Source: Ignavibacteria bacterium
GTDB taxonomy: Bacteria; Bacteroidota; Ignavibacteria; SZUA-365
Length of the DNA stretch: 47,315 nucleotides
Assembly (NCBI GenBank): GCA_016720835.1
Contig: JADKJW010000012.1
Span: forward strand, 1-47,315
Reading direction: 5' to 3'
In this document: positions 28,832-36,941 of the stretch, piece by piece
Position numbering within the stretch: position 1 is the stretch's first letter
Layout of the letters: every line of letters begins with the position of its first letter
The notes under the pieces: model-generated
Told to the model about the DNA's origin: nothing
Seen by the model: the letters and a program-made list of their open reading frames with translations, nothing else
The model's database searches: none
Translations under genes and position numbers: made by a program

Positions 28832-29782
28832 TCATGGAGTGATGTGCGTGCCGGCCTTGTCGTCCAGCGCGTCCGTCAGGTGCTCGTAGGAGGTGATGAT
28901 CACTTTTTTCCCGCCCGCGCGGAGGAAGCGGATGGCGGATTGCACCTTGGGACCCATGCTGCCCGGAGGAAACTGGCCCGCGTCGAGGTGCGCCTGCATC
29001 TCATCGGCCGTCGCCTCGCGGATGCCGCGCTGCGAGGGTTTCTTGAAGTCGACGTACACCTGCTCGGCGTCCGTGCTGATGACGAAGAGGTCCACGCCGA
29101 GTCCGGCCGCGAGCAGCGCCGATGCGCGGTCCTTGTCGATGACTGCTTCGCAGCCGTCCACCACGTACGCATCGCGCGCGATCACCGGGATGCCGCCGCC
29201 GCCGAGAGCGATGACGATCATGCCGAGGTCCACGATGGTGCGGATGATGGACTCCTCAAACACTTCCACCGGCTCCGGGGAGGGCACCACGCGGCGCCAG
29301 CCGCGCGCGGAGTCCTCGACGACGGACCACCCGAGGAGGCGCCGCTTCTCGTCGGCGATCTTTTTCGAGTAGAACGGGCCGATCGGTTTGGTCGGATGCT
29401 GGAAGGCCGGGTCCTCCGGATCGACGCGCACCTGCGTGAGAACGGTCATGACGGGCGTCGTCAGCCCCTCGCGCCGCAGCTCTTCCTCCATCGCGCGCTG
29501 CAGCAGGTACCCGATCTCGCTCTGCGTCGTCGCGACGCAGACGTCCAGCGGATGCGTGTACACTTCGCCCGCCGCGCGTTCGGAGCGGAGCAGCGCGGCG
29601 CCCACCTGCGGCCCGTTGCCGTGCGTGATCACCACGCGCCAGCCCGCCTTCACCATGCGCGCGATGCTGCGCGCGGTGGCGTGGGCGTTGGCGAGCTGCT
29701 CCTCGATCGTGCCGCGCTCGCCGGCGCGGATGAGCGAGTTGCCGCCGATGGCGATCAGCGCTGTCTGCCGGGCCTGAGGCAT
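28832..29782 (-). CDS. arcC: Carbamate kinase
   Basis: Intact 316-residue enzyme of the amino-acid kinase fold, interconverting carbamoyl phosphate + ADP and ATP + carbamate. ATG 29782 shares TGATG with the argF stop. Motifs: TALIAIGGNSLIRAG (about 7-21, phosphate-binding Gly-Gly-Asn), VVITHGNGPQVGAALLRSER (carbamate kinase signature), TTQSEIGYLLQRAM, MIVIALGGGGIPVI, EAVIDKDRASALLAAGLG (nucleotide-site Lys/Asp) and FPPGSMGPKVQSAIRFLRAG, where the Pro-Gly-Ser-Met-Gly-Pro-Lys segment is diagnostic. It ends at THITP. In catabolic operons ArcC makes ATP from citrulline-derived carbamoyl phosphate; that role is suggested here by adjacency to argF and rocD. Confidence 0.93.
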   Translation of the reverse strand: MPQARQTALIAIGGNSLIRAGERGTIEEQLANAHATARSIARMVKAGWRVVITHGNGPQVGAALLRSERAAGEVYTHPLDVCVATTQSEIGYLLQRAMEEELRREGLTTPVMTVLTQVRVDPEDPAFQHPTKPIGPFYSKKIADEKRRLLGWSVVEDSARGWRRVVPSPEPVEVFEESIIRTIVDLGMIVIALGGGGIPVIARDAYVVDGCEAVIDKDRASALLAAGLGVDLFVISTDAEQVYVDFKKPSQRGIREATADEMQAHLDAGQFPPGSMGPKVQSAIRFLRAGGKKVIITSYEHLTDALDDKAGTHITP

Positions 29783-30700
29783 CACTTCATCAGCTGGTAC
29801 ATGATGGCTTTCTGCGCGTGCAGCCGGTTCTCCGCCTCCTGGAAGACGACCGAACTCAAGGGCATCGATCACACCGTCGGTCACCTCGTCGCCGCGATGC
29901 GCGGGGAGACAGTGCATGAAAATGGCGTCCTTGTTGGCGGCGGCCATCAGTTCCTCGTTGACCTGGAAGGGACGGAAGACTTTTTTCCGCTCGGCGGCTT
30001 CGGCTTCCTGGCCCATCGACGCCCACACATCCGTGTACACCGCGTCGGCGCCCTTCACGCCCTCGAAGGCGTCGTACACGACTTCGATTTTCGCGCCGGT
30101 CTCCTTCGCGTCGGCCATGGCGTCTTCAAATGCTTTCACGTTGGGCTCGAAGCCCTTCGGGCAGGCCACGGTCACGTCCACTCCCAGGCGGGCGCCGGCG
30201 AACATGAGCGAATGTGCCACGTTGTTTCCGTCCCCGACGTAGGTCAGCTTCAGGCCCTTGAGTTCGCCCTTCACTTCCTGCAGCGTGAGGAAGTCCGCCA
30301 TCGCCTGGCAGGGGTGCGAATAGTCCGTGAGACCGTTGATGACCGGCACGGACGCGTGCTTCGCCATGTCGACGACGATCTGATGCGCGAAGGTGCGAAT
30401 CATGATGCCCTGCACCATGCGCTCGAGGTTTTTCGCGACGTCGTACACGGACTCGCGCTTTCCGAGACTGATCTCGGCGGGCGACAGGTACAGCGAGTAC
30501 CCGCCGAGCTGCTGTATGCCGATGTCGAAGGTGGTGCGCGTGCGCAACGACGGTTTTTCGAAGATCATGGCAAGGGCTTTGCCTTTCAGCGCTTCCGCGT
30601 ATTTGGACCGGTCGGCCTTCATGTCGAGGGCGATGCGGAACAGTTCGAGGATCTCCTCGCGGGACACGTCCCGGATGCTCAGGAAATCGGTGCTCTTCAT
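29782..30700 (-). CDS. argF: Ornithine carbamoyltransferase (frameshift near the 3' end)
   Basis: About 306 residues; interconverts ornithine + carbamoyl phosphate and citrulline + phosphate. ATG 30700 with CAGGAG about 12 bases upstream. Motifs: EKPSLRTRTTFDIGIQQLGG (Ser-x-Arg-Thr-Arg, 51-56), SHPCQAMADFLTL (HPCQ 129-132, ornithine-type), VYTDVWASMGQE (221-232) and FMHCLPAHRGDEVTDGVIDA (HCLPAHRG 263-270), all typical of ArgF/ArcB. One indel near 29868 moves the last 25 residues to another frame, which reads VVFQEAENRLHAQKA and ends MYQLMK, the usual C terminus, with TGA 29784-29782 overlapping the arcC start. Read literally, argF and arcC seem fused, but this is an artefact. No arginine deiminase gene is in view, so direction (catabolic or anabolic) is open. 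Confidence 0.92.
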
Positions 30701-31064
30701 GGTGCTATGCTCCTGTGTGGCACGGTGTGCCAGTGGGGTGGAATGTTCGAAGGAAATGTCGTGTATCAGTGCGGAACTCCCGTCCACGCGGACGGCAGTC
30801 GACAGGGGAAGCGGAGGAGGACGTCAGATGGGGGCGTCGGTGCAGTAGTGTTTGAACTGGACGATCTTGCGCGAGCGCGTCATGCAGCGGCTGAAAGGGC
30901 AACGGAGCGCCGCAAGCATTCCCGAAGGATCGCCGTGCAGTCTGCCGCTGTATGTCCGTTTCACATGCATAAATGGAGATCGAGAATTCGTTCGCAAATC
31001 ACCTATTCCGGACAAAGTTCGGAAAAGTTAACGACAACGGCAAACGGGGGCCACGCCCTTCCGC
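30701..31064 (-). other. Leader/promoter region of the argF operon
   Basis: This 364-base gap separates the SRPBCC stop (31065) from the argF start (30700). It holds the possible 48-codon frame at 30824-30970 and, upstream of that, an AT-richer stretch at 30960-31030 likely to carry the operon promoter. I could not fix a convincing -10/-35 pair. No riboswitch or T-box pattern was recognised. Confidence 0.4.
30824..30970 (-). CDS. Possible small Cys-containing protein upstream of argF
   Basis: A 48-codon frame from ATG 30970 to TGA 30824 on the minus strand: MHVKRTYSGRLHGDP, then LRCPFSRCMTRSRK and FKHYCTDAPI. It is basic with three cysteines (Cys-x4-Cys and a later Tyr-Cys), a spacing that could bind a metal, but no family is recognised. 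There is no clear Shine-Dalgarno. It lies about 120 bases before argF in the same direction, so it might be a leader peptide or chance. Low confidence. Confidence 0.25.
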   Translation of the reverse strand: MHVKRTYSGRLHGDPSGMLAALRCPFSRCMTRSRKIVQFKHYCTDAPI

Positions 31065-31550
31065 TCAGACGTCCACTTCCCAGGCGCACTGCGCTGAAAG
31101 CAGACCGAGGAGTTCGACCACACGCCGCTGCCGAAACGTGAAAATGCTCCGTAATTGCGCGCGCACCAGAGGGAGGGCGACCTCGCCGAACGGATGCAGG
31201 GGCAGGGCGTACTCGACGCTGTCGCGAATCGTCGTGCCGCTCGCGGTCTCTTCAAACGAATGGCGGTGGCGCCACAGCGCAAACGGACCGCGGCGCTGCT
31301 CGTCGACGAACACGCGCGTCGGCTCCCAGACGGAGATGAGCGTGGTCCAGCGAAAGCGCATCCCGTACAGCGAGAGCCGGTACTCGATGATTGTTCCCCG
31401 CGCGATCGTGAGCGGCGTCGCGGAAACGATGCTGAAGCGGAGCTGCCCGGGCGTGATGCGCTCGAGGTTCTCCGCCGCCGCGAAGAAGGGGAACACCTCT
31501 TCGACCGGAAGCGGGACGGTGAGGCTGCTGCGCAGGTGATGAAGTGTCAT
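31065..31550 (-). CDS. SRPBCC-family (START-like) protein
   Basis: Intact 161-residue protein with a helix-grip fold of the Bet v1/SRPBCC superfamily, which binds hydrophobic ligands in a deep cavity. ATG 31550 overlaps the upstream stop (ATGA). The start MTLHHLRSSLTVPLPVEEVF then FFAAAENLERITPGQLRFSI is the typical first strand and helix pair, with the Pro-x-x-x-Val-Phe-x-Phe-Phe element and Asn-Leu. Later: IEYRLSLYGMRFRWTTLISV, FVDEQRRGPFALWRHRHSFE and VEYALPLHPFGEVALPLVRA. This set is characteristic of the cell-division-inhibitor-annotated SRPBCC subgroup common in Bacteroidota, whose real ligand is unknown. Co-transcribed with the DinB-like gene. Confidence 0.82.
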   Translation of the reverse strand: MTLHHLRSSLTVPLPVEEVFPFFAAAENLERITPGQLRFSIVSATPLTIARGTIIEYRLSLYGMRFRWTTLISVWEPTRVFVDEQRRGPFALWRHRHSFEETASGTTIRDSVEYALPLHPFGEVALPLVRAQLRSIFTFRQRRVVELLGLLSAQCAWEVDV

Positions 31551-32038
31551 CTCGCCTTCCGCACCCACCCCGGCGCGGGAGTGCCGTGGATCCGGAGCAG
31601 CGTGTTGAGCTGCGCGGCGTGATGCTGCACATGACGCAGGTTGTAGAGCTGCATCTCGGCGACGCTGAGGTCCAGCCAGTCGAAGGCGCAGCGCTGCTGC
31701 AGCGCTCCGTCCGTCAGCGCCGCCAGCACGGTGCGGCACTTCCCGCGCCCGTGCTCGAGGTACGCGAGCAGTTCGGCTTTCGTGTACGCGCGATCGGGGA
31801 GGATGCCGTCTTCGCTCAGTTCGTCGAGCGTGAACGGCGCGGGCGGCATGAAGCCCTCGACGGATTCCGAGAGGTAATAATCCAGAAAGAACAGCGCATG
31901 GTAGGCCATGTACCAGAATTCCGGATTTCGGGACCGGTCGCCCCACAGCGCTTCCGGACATGCGCGAATCGCCCGTTCCAGCATGTCGATGGCCGCGCCG
32001 AACTGGCCCCATAGGACGGAATTCCATGTGTCATTCAT
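31547..32038 (-). CDS. DinB-family protein
   Basis: Intact 163-residue four-helix-bundle protein of the DinB/YfiT-like superfamily, often a divalent-metal-dependent enzyme or thiol transferase. ATG 32038: MNDTWNSVLWGQFGAAIDML. Histidines in likely metal positions: NPEFWYMAYHALFFLDYYL (about 42-60) and LYNLRHVQHHAAQLNTLLR (about 131-149), which match the usual first and last His of the triad. The substrate is unknown. Its stop overlaps the SRPBCC start, so the two are made together; SRPBCC and DinB proteins are both frequent small stress-type proteins in this superphylum, but no joint role is known to me. Confidence 0.82.
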   Translation of the reverse strand: MNDTWNSVLWGQFGAAIDMLERAIRACPEALWGDRSRNPEFWYMAYHALFFLDYYLSESVEGFMPPAPFTLDELSEDGILPDRAYTKAELLAYLEHGRGKCRTVLAALTDGALQQRCAFDWLDLSVAEMQLYNLRHVQHHAAQLNTLLRIHGTPAPGWVRKAR

Positions 32039-32156
32039 CAGGCCACCCTTCTGTATTTCGGATTTCGAATTGACGATGTCGGATGGAATGCGACGCGGGA
32101 GCGCCGGCCGCTGTGACGTTCATTCTCAGGACTCCCCGCTCACTCCTCCCCCCTCC

Positions 32157-32699
32157 CTACCTCTTCGTGTTTCCCTTTCCCGCCGCCATCCCGAGAATGA
32201 TGCCGAGCGCGACGGACCAGATCGCCGCGAGGCCGATCTGTAACTCCGGAGGAAGCGAAAAGGTGACGGTGTGCGCCGGAATCCAGAACCACACCAGAGT
32301 GAGCAACGGCGTGCGCATGCCCGCGAATCCGGAGCGGCGCAGGATGAGATTGTCCTCCACGCGGTGGAAGAACATCATCTGCGGACCGAAGAGCACATTC
32401 GTGAACAGCGACACGGCGAAGGCGCGCGGCACTCCCTCGGCGCACACCGCGGGCAGCATGCCGTGCGCGACAAGGCTCTCCACGAAGCCGCGCATGCCCG
32501 TGAAGCCGTACTTGATCACCACGCCGAGCAGAGCCCAGGCGGCGATTTTCCCGAGCACGACGAAAGGAGATCCGAATCCGGTTATCCCTTTCGTGCGCAT
32601 GAGGTGCGAAATCAGCTCTCCAAGCGTTCCGAGCAGACCGAAGTGGATTGCCGCCGAAAGAAGCGGATTGGCTTTGACCCAGAGAATGTAGGCATCCAT
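32157..32699 (-). CDS. Four-helix membrane protein, possibly Mpv17/PMP22-like
   Basis: Intact 180-residue integral membrane protein from ATG 32699. Hydrophobic spans: LLSAAIHFGLLGTLGELISH (about 13-32), FVVLGKIAAWALLGVVIKYG (about 46-65), a middle region FAVSLFTNVLFGPQMMFFHR (about 94-113), LTLVWFWIPAHTVTFSLP (about 132-149) and LAAIWSVALGIILGMAAGK to the end. The arrangement NPLLSA plus a later helix with Trp-Phe-Trp-Ile-Pro-x-His resembles the Mpv17/PMP22 family, which has Pro and Trp in the same places, but the match is weak by eye. Neighbours give no functional clue. Confidence 0.6.
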   Translation of the reverse strand: MDAYILWVKANPLLSAAIHFGLLGTLGELISHLMRTKGITGFGSPFVVLGKIAAWALLGVVIKYGFTGMRGFVESLVAHGMLPAVCAEGVPRAFAVSLFTNVLFGPQMMFFHRVEDNLILRRSGFAGMRTPLLTLVWFWIPAHTVTFSLPPELQIGLAAIWSVALGIILGMAAGKGNTKR

Positions 32700-32757
32700 G
32701 AGCAGGGTGGAAATGGTGGACGGAAGCGGAGGCGCTCGGACGATGCGCGGCGGCGTC

Positions 32758-32771
32758 GGGGGCGAACCCCC
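32758..32771 (-). terminator. GC hairpin with TTCG loop downstream of the propeller gene
   Basis: On the minus strand GGGGG-TTCG-CCCCC, 30 bases after the stop of the T9SS propeller gene (32801). A five-pair all-GC stem closed by a TTCG tetraloop is very stable in RNA. There is no U-tract after it, so termination or 3'-end protection is an inference. Confidence 0.4.
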
Positions 32772-32800
32772 TCTTCGCTCTTTTGCCCGTCCCCGCGCTT

Positions 32801-34993
32801 CTACTCCACGATGAAGGTGCGCGACTGCAGCTGCCCATTCCAGCGCAGCCGAAGCGAATATACACCGGGTGCTAACGAAGTCCGAAATCGCCCAGGATCG
32901 AGCACCGCAGCATGCTGTCCGCCATCCATCATGCCGTCGACCAGCGTCGCCACGCGCCTGCCGATCGCGTCGAACACCGCGAGCTCCGCATGCTTCGGCA
33001 CGGCGCCGTCGAGCGTGAAGCGGACGGTCGCGGCGCGATGCCGCGCGGGCGAGAAGGGGTTGGGGAACAGCGCGTCGATGGTGAACGATGCCGGACCCGT
33101 TGACACCGGCGCGGAGGTGAAGCCCCCGTTGCCGGTGTGGCGGATGGTTCCCGCGGCGCCGTAGGCCCAGGCTTCGTTCGGATTCAGCCAGAACCAGCCG
33201 TTCCAGTACACCCTCTCCTTCATCGGCATGTCCGTCCAGCTCGCTCCGCCATCCGTCGTTTTGCGCACGACGTTCGTCTCATCGAGCCGCGAGGCGAGCG
33301 TCACGCCCCTCTGCTCGTCGAAAAAGTGCATCTGGACTTCGTTGCCGCCGGTGCTGCCTGTCGTCCACGTCTGTCCGCCATCCGTGCTCTTGCCGATCGT
33401 GTTGCCGTTTCCCGTCGAAAGCAGCGCTACGCCGGAGGCCGGACTGAAAAACTGGAGCTCCTGAAAGCCGTGCGGATACCGGAGTGGCCGGTACTTCCAC
33501 GTGTTGCCGAGATCGTCTGAACGCGCCACCCCGTTGCTGCCGGCATACTGTACGGTGTGCGGTGGAAATGCGAAAACCCAGGAACCGGCCATGTACTGAT
33601 TCGTGAATTCCTGCGCGACGAACAGCGAATCCCAGCTGAGGCCGGCGTCCGTCGAGCGGAGCAGATTGCCGTAGGAGACGCCGATGAACAGCGTGTCCCT
33701 GGACACGGCGCAGATGCCCTCGGCCATGCGGTTGTGGACGTAGTCGAAGGTGATCGGCACGGCGCCGGCATGCCGCCAGGTACGGCCCGCGTCGGTCGTT
33801 GAAAACAACGCCGTGTTGTACCGGGAATCCAGGGCATAGGCGTACCCGCCGTCGGGACTGTACATCGAGGCCTTGCGCAACGAAAACACGCCGCTCGGAA
33901 CGGTCTCGTCCCAGCGATTTCCTCCATTCGACGTGGTGAGCAGGGTGGTGGAATAGGTCAGGGCGAAGCCGTCCCGCGGATTTGAAAAATGGACGTCGGA
34001 GATGTACCCGAGATATCCCGCGCCGTGCACGATGGTCCACGACGCGCCGCCGTCGCTGGTGCGCAGGATGCGGCCGCCGTCGCCGGCCACGAGACCGACG
34101 GATTCCGATGCGAAGGAAATCGCATAGGGATACGCCTCCTTGAACGCCGCCCCGGTAAGACTGATATCCCACGTCCGGCCGCCGTCGCTGCTTTTGTTGA
34201 CGACGATATTGCCGTCGCTCAGGCAGTAGACGCTGGATCCGAGACGCGGGCCGGCGACGATCGAGACGTTCGAATCGAAGCCGTAGAGGTTCATCTCCTG
34301 CCAGGTCACGCCGCCGTCGCGCGTCTGCAGCACCTGTCCCTCGCGGAGCTGATAGCCGTACAGGGAGTCGATCCACACGAGGCGGATCAGCCCGCGCGCC
34401 GTGTAGCTGCTGTCCGCTTCCCAGCTCTCGCCCGCATCCATGGTGCGGTAGACGAGACGGTCGCCGATGATGTACCAGCGTGCCGGCGACTGCACGGCAA
34501 TGGCGCGCATCCAGAAACCGATCTGGACAGGGACCGCGATCGGGGTCCAGGTGAGCCCGCCATCCCGCGTCATGACAATCGACGCGTTGTTGAATTTCAC
34601 GATCGCCGTCGTGTCGTCCACCGTTGCAATGTCGGAATAACTCGTGCTCTGCGCATCGTCGTACACCAGCGTCCAATTCATGCCGAGATTGGTGGACCGG
34701 TACATGCGGGAATTTTCGGCGGTCATGAGTATCGTCCCGTGTCCGAGGAGGGTGAGGCGCTCGAGGTTCTCGTGTCCGATGCTCGCGCTGCGCCAGGTGC
34801 GGCCGCCGTCTCCGGATCGCATGACGGTGCCGTTCTCGCATGCGGCGATCACCCATCCTTCGTCGATCATGACGATATCGTTGACGGCATGGCCCTGCGG
34901 TGTCGGGTTCTGCCATTCCCAGCCCTGGCCCCGCAGCGACGCAGATACAAGGACGAAGACCAACAATGCGAACAGCAATCGAATCATATGCAT
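32801..34993 (-). CDS. T9SS-sorted secreted protein with YCF48/BNR-type repeats
   Basis: Intact protein of about 730 residues. I choose ATG 34993 (MHMIRLLFALLVFVLVSASL), which starts at once with a signal peptide; TTG 35014 and ATG 34987 are alternatives. Throughout are Asp-box and YCF48-like repeats, for example MRSGDGGRTWRS, MTRDGGLTWTP, QTRDGGVTWQE, LRTSDGGASWT, FSTTDAGRTWRH, GKSTDGGQTWTT and RKTTDGGASWTD, building at least one beta-propeller. C terminus: DALFPNPFSPARHRAATVRF, VFDAIGRRVATLVDGMMDGG and LAPGVYSLRLRWNG, a T9SS type A sorting domain for export and cell-surface anchoring. A paralogue in type of the protein at 12.2-14.3 kb but with different repeats. Role unknown; no frame break. 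Confidence 0.9.
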   Translation of the reverse strand: MHMIRLLFALLVFVLVSASLRGQGWEWQNPTPQGHAVNDIVMIDEGWVIAACENGTVMRSGDGGRTWRSASIGHENLERLTLLGHGTILMTAENSRMYRSTNLGMNWTLVYDDAQSTSYSDIATVDDTTAIVKFNNASIVMTRDGGLTWTPIAVPVQIGFWMRAIAVQSPARWYIIGDRLVYRTMDAGESWEADSSYTARGLIRLVWIDSLYGYQLREGQVLQTRDGGVTWQEMNLYGFDSNVSIVAGPRLGSSVYCLSDGNIVVNKSSDGGRTWDISLTGAAFKEAYPYAISFASESVGLVAGDGGRILRTSDGGASWTIVHGAGYLGYISDVHFSNPRDGFALTYSTTLLTTSNGGNRWDETVPSGVFSLRKASMYSPDGGYAYALDSRYNTALFSTTDAGRTWRHAGAVPITFDYVHNRMAEGICAVSRDTLFIGVSYGNLLRSTDAGLSWDSLFVAQEFTNQYMAGSWVFAFPPHTVQYAGSNGVARSDDLGNTWKYRPLRYPHGFQELQFFSPASGVALLSTGNGNTIGKSTDGGQTWTTGSTGGNEVQMHFFDEQRGVTLASRLDETNVVRKTTDGGASWTDMPMKERVYWNGWFWLNPNEAWAYGAAGTIRHTGNGGFTSAPVSTGPASFTIDALFPNPFSPARHRAATVRFTLDGAVPKHAELAVFDAIGRRVATLVDGMMDGGQHAAVLDPGRFRTSLAPGVYSLRLRWNGQLQSRTFIVE

Positions 34994-35121
34994 TTCACAC
35001 CAGATCGATTTCAAGATTCAGAATTCGTGTCACAGCGACCGTCCCGTTGGAATATACCAACCGCCGTCCGCCCAAACGAAGGAAATCGAAACCTCTCCTG
35101 ATCGTGCATGAAGATCCGAAA

Positions 35122-36915
35122 TTACTCTGCTTCAAGCTTTTTTACCATCTTGGCAGCATTCGTATTCCACGGATCAAGTTCCAGCGCTTTTCTATAGTTC
35201 CGGATGGCGAGATCCTTATCACCATGCACGAGGTATGCTTCCGCGGCACTGTCGTAGGAATTTGCTGACCGGGGGTGCGCCTCGATACCAAGCTCGAAAA
35301 TCCCAATCGCGTCCTTGACTCTCTTCGCCTCCAGGAGACGGTACCCCAGCCCGTTGATTTCCTCCGCGTCGAAATTGTATGCATCGGGCGATGTCGCCTT
35401 CAATGACCGGTATTGCAGGAGTGCAACCTCGACACTCTGGGTGTCGAGTGTTCGCGAGAGCACTTCTGCGATCGAAGGAATACCGGCCATCCTCTCTCCG
35501 TTCGCCAGCATCGCGTTCAGCTGTGCTCTGTCAAACAGCGTTCCTCCGATCACGACCGCCGCGATCCGTCTGGTATTGCCGATGTCGATCAGGGGATTCT
35601 CATCGAGGAGTACGAGATCCGCGAGCTTGCCGGCTTCGATGGTTCCAAGCGATCCGTCTTTGCCCATGAAGATCGCGGGATTGCGCGTCGCCGCCTGCAG
35701 GGCTCCCATTGGTGTCATGCCGGCCTCCACCAGAAGGCTCAATTCATCGTGCAGGCTGAATCCGGGGAAACAGAACGGGTTATGTGTGTCGGTACTCGCG
35801 AGCATTTGCACTCCCGAGCTGCACATCGCCCGCACAATATCAAGCCCCCTCAAGTACTGTCGTTTCGCGATCGCCCAATCGTGGGAAGTATAGGTTTTGA
35901 AGCGGAAATCCGATTCCGGCAGCCACGCGGCGGTGATGGATTTCGGCATGAACTTCACGCGGGGGTCATTTCGGAAGTCCGCATCAGCCAGATGCGCGAT
36001 GGCGCGGTTCACCGTCAGCGTTGGACAGTGCCATGTGTGATTTTCGGCAAAACGAGAAAACAGCAACGATGCTTTCTCCTGATCGTACGTGTCAAGGACC
36101 TGTTGGTCGAACTGACGCCATGCTGCCGCGATGCTGTCGGGATGCGCGGATGCCTCGGCGGCACCATTGATTCGTGCCGCCTCCTGCCTGAGGTCCGCTT
36201 CGACGGATGAGCAGGAAAGCGTGAGATTGTCCAGATGCTCGATATGGTGCTGCCCGGCTTCCGAAGCCTCCTGCGGAGTGATGCTGTACGGGACGTGTCC
36301 GCCGAAACGAATGCCGAGCTTCGTTGCCTCGTCGGCGATGGCGAAGTACGCTTCCCTCGAAAGGAACGAATATACTTTCACGAAATCGTATCCGGCGTCC
36401 TTCGCATTCCGGACTTCCCGTCGCGCCTCATCCGCGGTGCCGACCTTGATGGAACCGGGCCACACGGCGTGTACGCCGTCCACAATCGGACTGGCGATGT
36501 ATTGTCTCGGGGCGAGCACGTCGCCATCCTCGGATCGTTGCCGCAAGGCAAGAAGATTTCGCGTTCCGAACATCTGCCGTATCCCTGTAACGCCGTTGGC
36601 GATGAACAGCGGCAAGTATTTCTCGTTGTACCAGTGTACGTGCATGTCCCAGAGGCCGGGAATGAGAAACTTCCCCCTTCCGTCCACAAGACGCGCATCG
36701 GCAGGGATGCGCGTACGTTCTGAAGCGCCGATAGCGGTGATTCGATCTCCCTCGATCACCACCGTCATATCAGCCTTGGCCGGCGCTCCTGTCGCGTCGA
36801 TGACGTGTACATGAACGAGAACGAGAGCCGTCCGATCTCCGCCTGGATTCGTTTGTCCGGACACAGACAACGAGAATGCGAGCAGAAAGAGCGGGAATAC
36901 CGGCCATTGCGTCAT
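35122..36915 (-). CDS. Exported amidohydrolase with C-terminal TPR repeats
   Basis: Intact 597-residue protein. ATG 36915 with GCGAGG upstream begins a signal peptide, MTQWPVFPLFLLAFSLSVSG. The amidohydrolase domain shows the N-terminal beta sandwich (VVIEGDRITAIG), the metal-binding HxH in LIPGLWDMHVHWYN (His92, His94), VKVYSFLSREAYFAIADEA (the Lys position), GGHVPYSITP, HHIEHLDNL and MLASTDTHNPFCFPGFSLHD (the catalytic Asp), then GSLGTIEAGKLADLVLLDEN. This is the imidazolonepropionase-like subgroup seen among prolidase/peptidase-type enzymes. After residue 490 the protein continues with helical repeats: LGYRLLEAKRVKDAIGIFEL and AEAYLVHGDKDLAIRNYRKA then LDPWNTNAAKMVKKLE, two or three TPRs. 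The substrate, probably a small amide or dipeptide, is not known. Confidence 0.88.
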   Translation of the reverse strand: MTQWPVFPLFLLAFSLSVSGQTNPGGDRTALVLVHVHVIDATGAPAKADMTVVIEGDRITAIGASERTRIPADARLVDGRGKFLIPGLWDMHVHWYNEKYLPLFIANGVTGIRQMFGTRNLLALRQRSEDGDVLAPRQYIASPIVDGVHAVWPGSIKVGTADEARREVRNAKDAGYDFVKVYSFLSREAYFAIADEATKLGIRFGGHVPYSITPQEASEAGQHHIEHLDNLTLSCSSVEADLRQEAARINGAAEASAHPDSIAAAWRQFDQQVLDTYDQEKASLLFSRFAENHTWHCPTLTVNRAIAHLADADFRNDPRVKFMPKSITAAWLPESDFRFKTYTSHDWAIAKRQYLRGLDIVRAMCSSGVQMLASTDTHNPFCFPGFSLHDELSLLVEAGMTPMGALQAATRNPAIFMGKDGSLGTIEAGKLADLVLLDENPLIDIGNTRRIAAVVIGGTLFDRAQLNAMLANGERMAGIPSIAEVLSRTLDTQSVEVALLQYRSLKATSPDAYNFDAEEINGLGYRLLEAKRVKDAIGIFELGIEAHPRSANSYDSAAEAYLVHGDKDLAIRNYRKALELDPWNTNAAKMVKKLEAE

Positions 36916-36941
36916 CGAAACCTCGCATCGAAGTCGTACGG

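Noticed and set aside
28832..30700. Apparent single open frame joining ornithine carbamoyltransferase and carbamate kinase
   Set aside because: The last 25 residues of ArgF (VVFQEAENRL...) are present in another frame with a proper stop overlapping the arcC ATG, so the fusion comes from one indel near 29868.
28754..31141. Long plus-strand open frame of 795 codons opposite arcC-argF
   Set aside because: It is the antisense of two clear enzymes, His/Arg-rich without any motif, a by-product of high GC content.
33279..34916. Second minus-strand frame of 545 codons inside the T9SS propeller gene
   Set aside because: Arg-rich out-of-frame shadow of an intact gene with a signal peptide and sorting domain.
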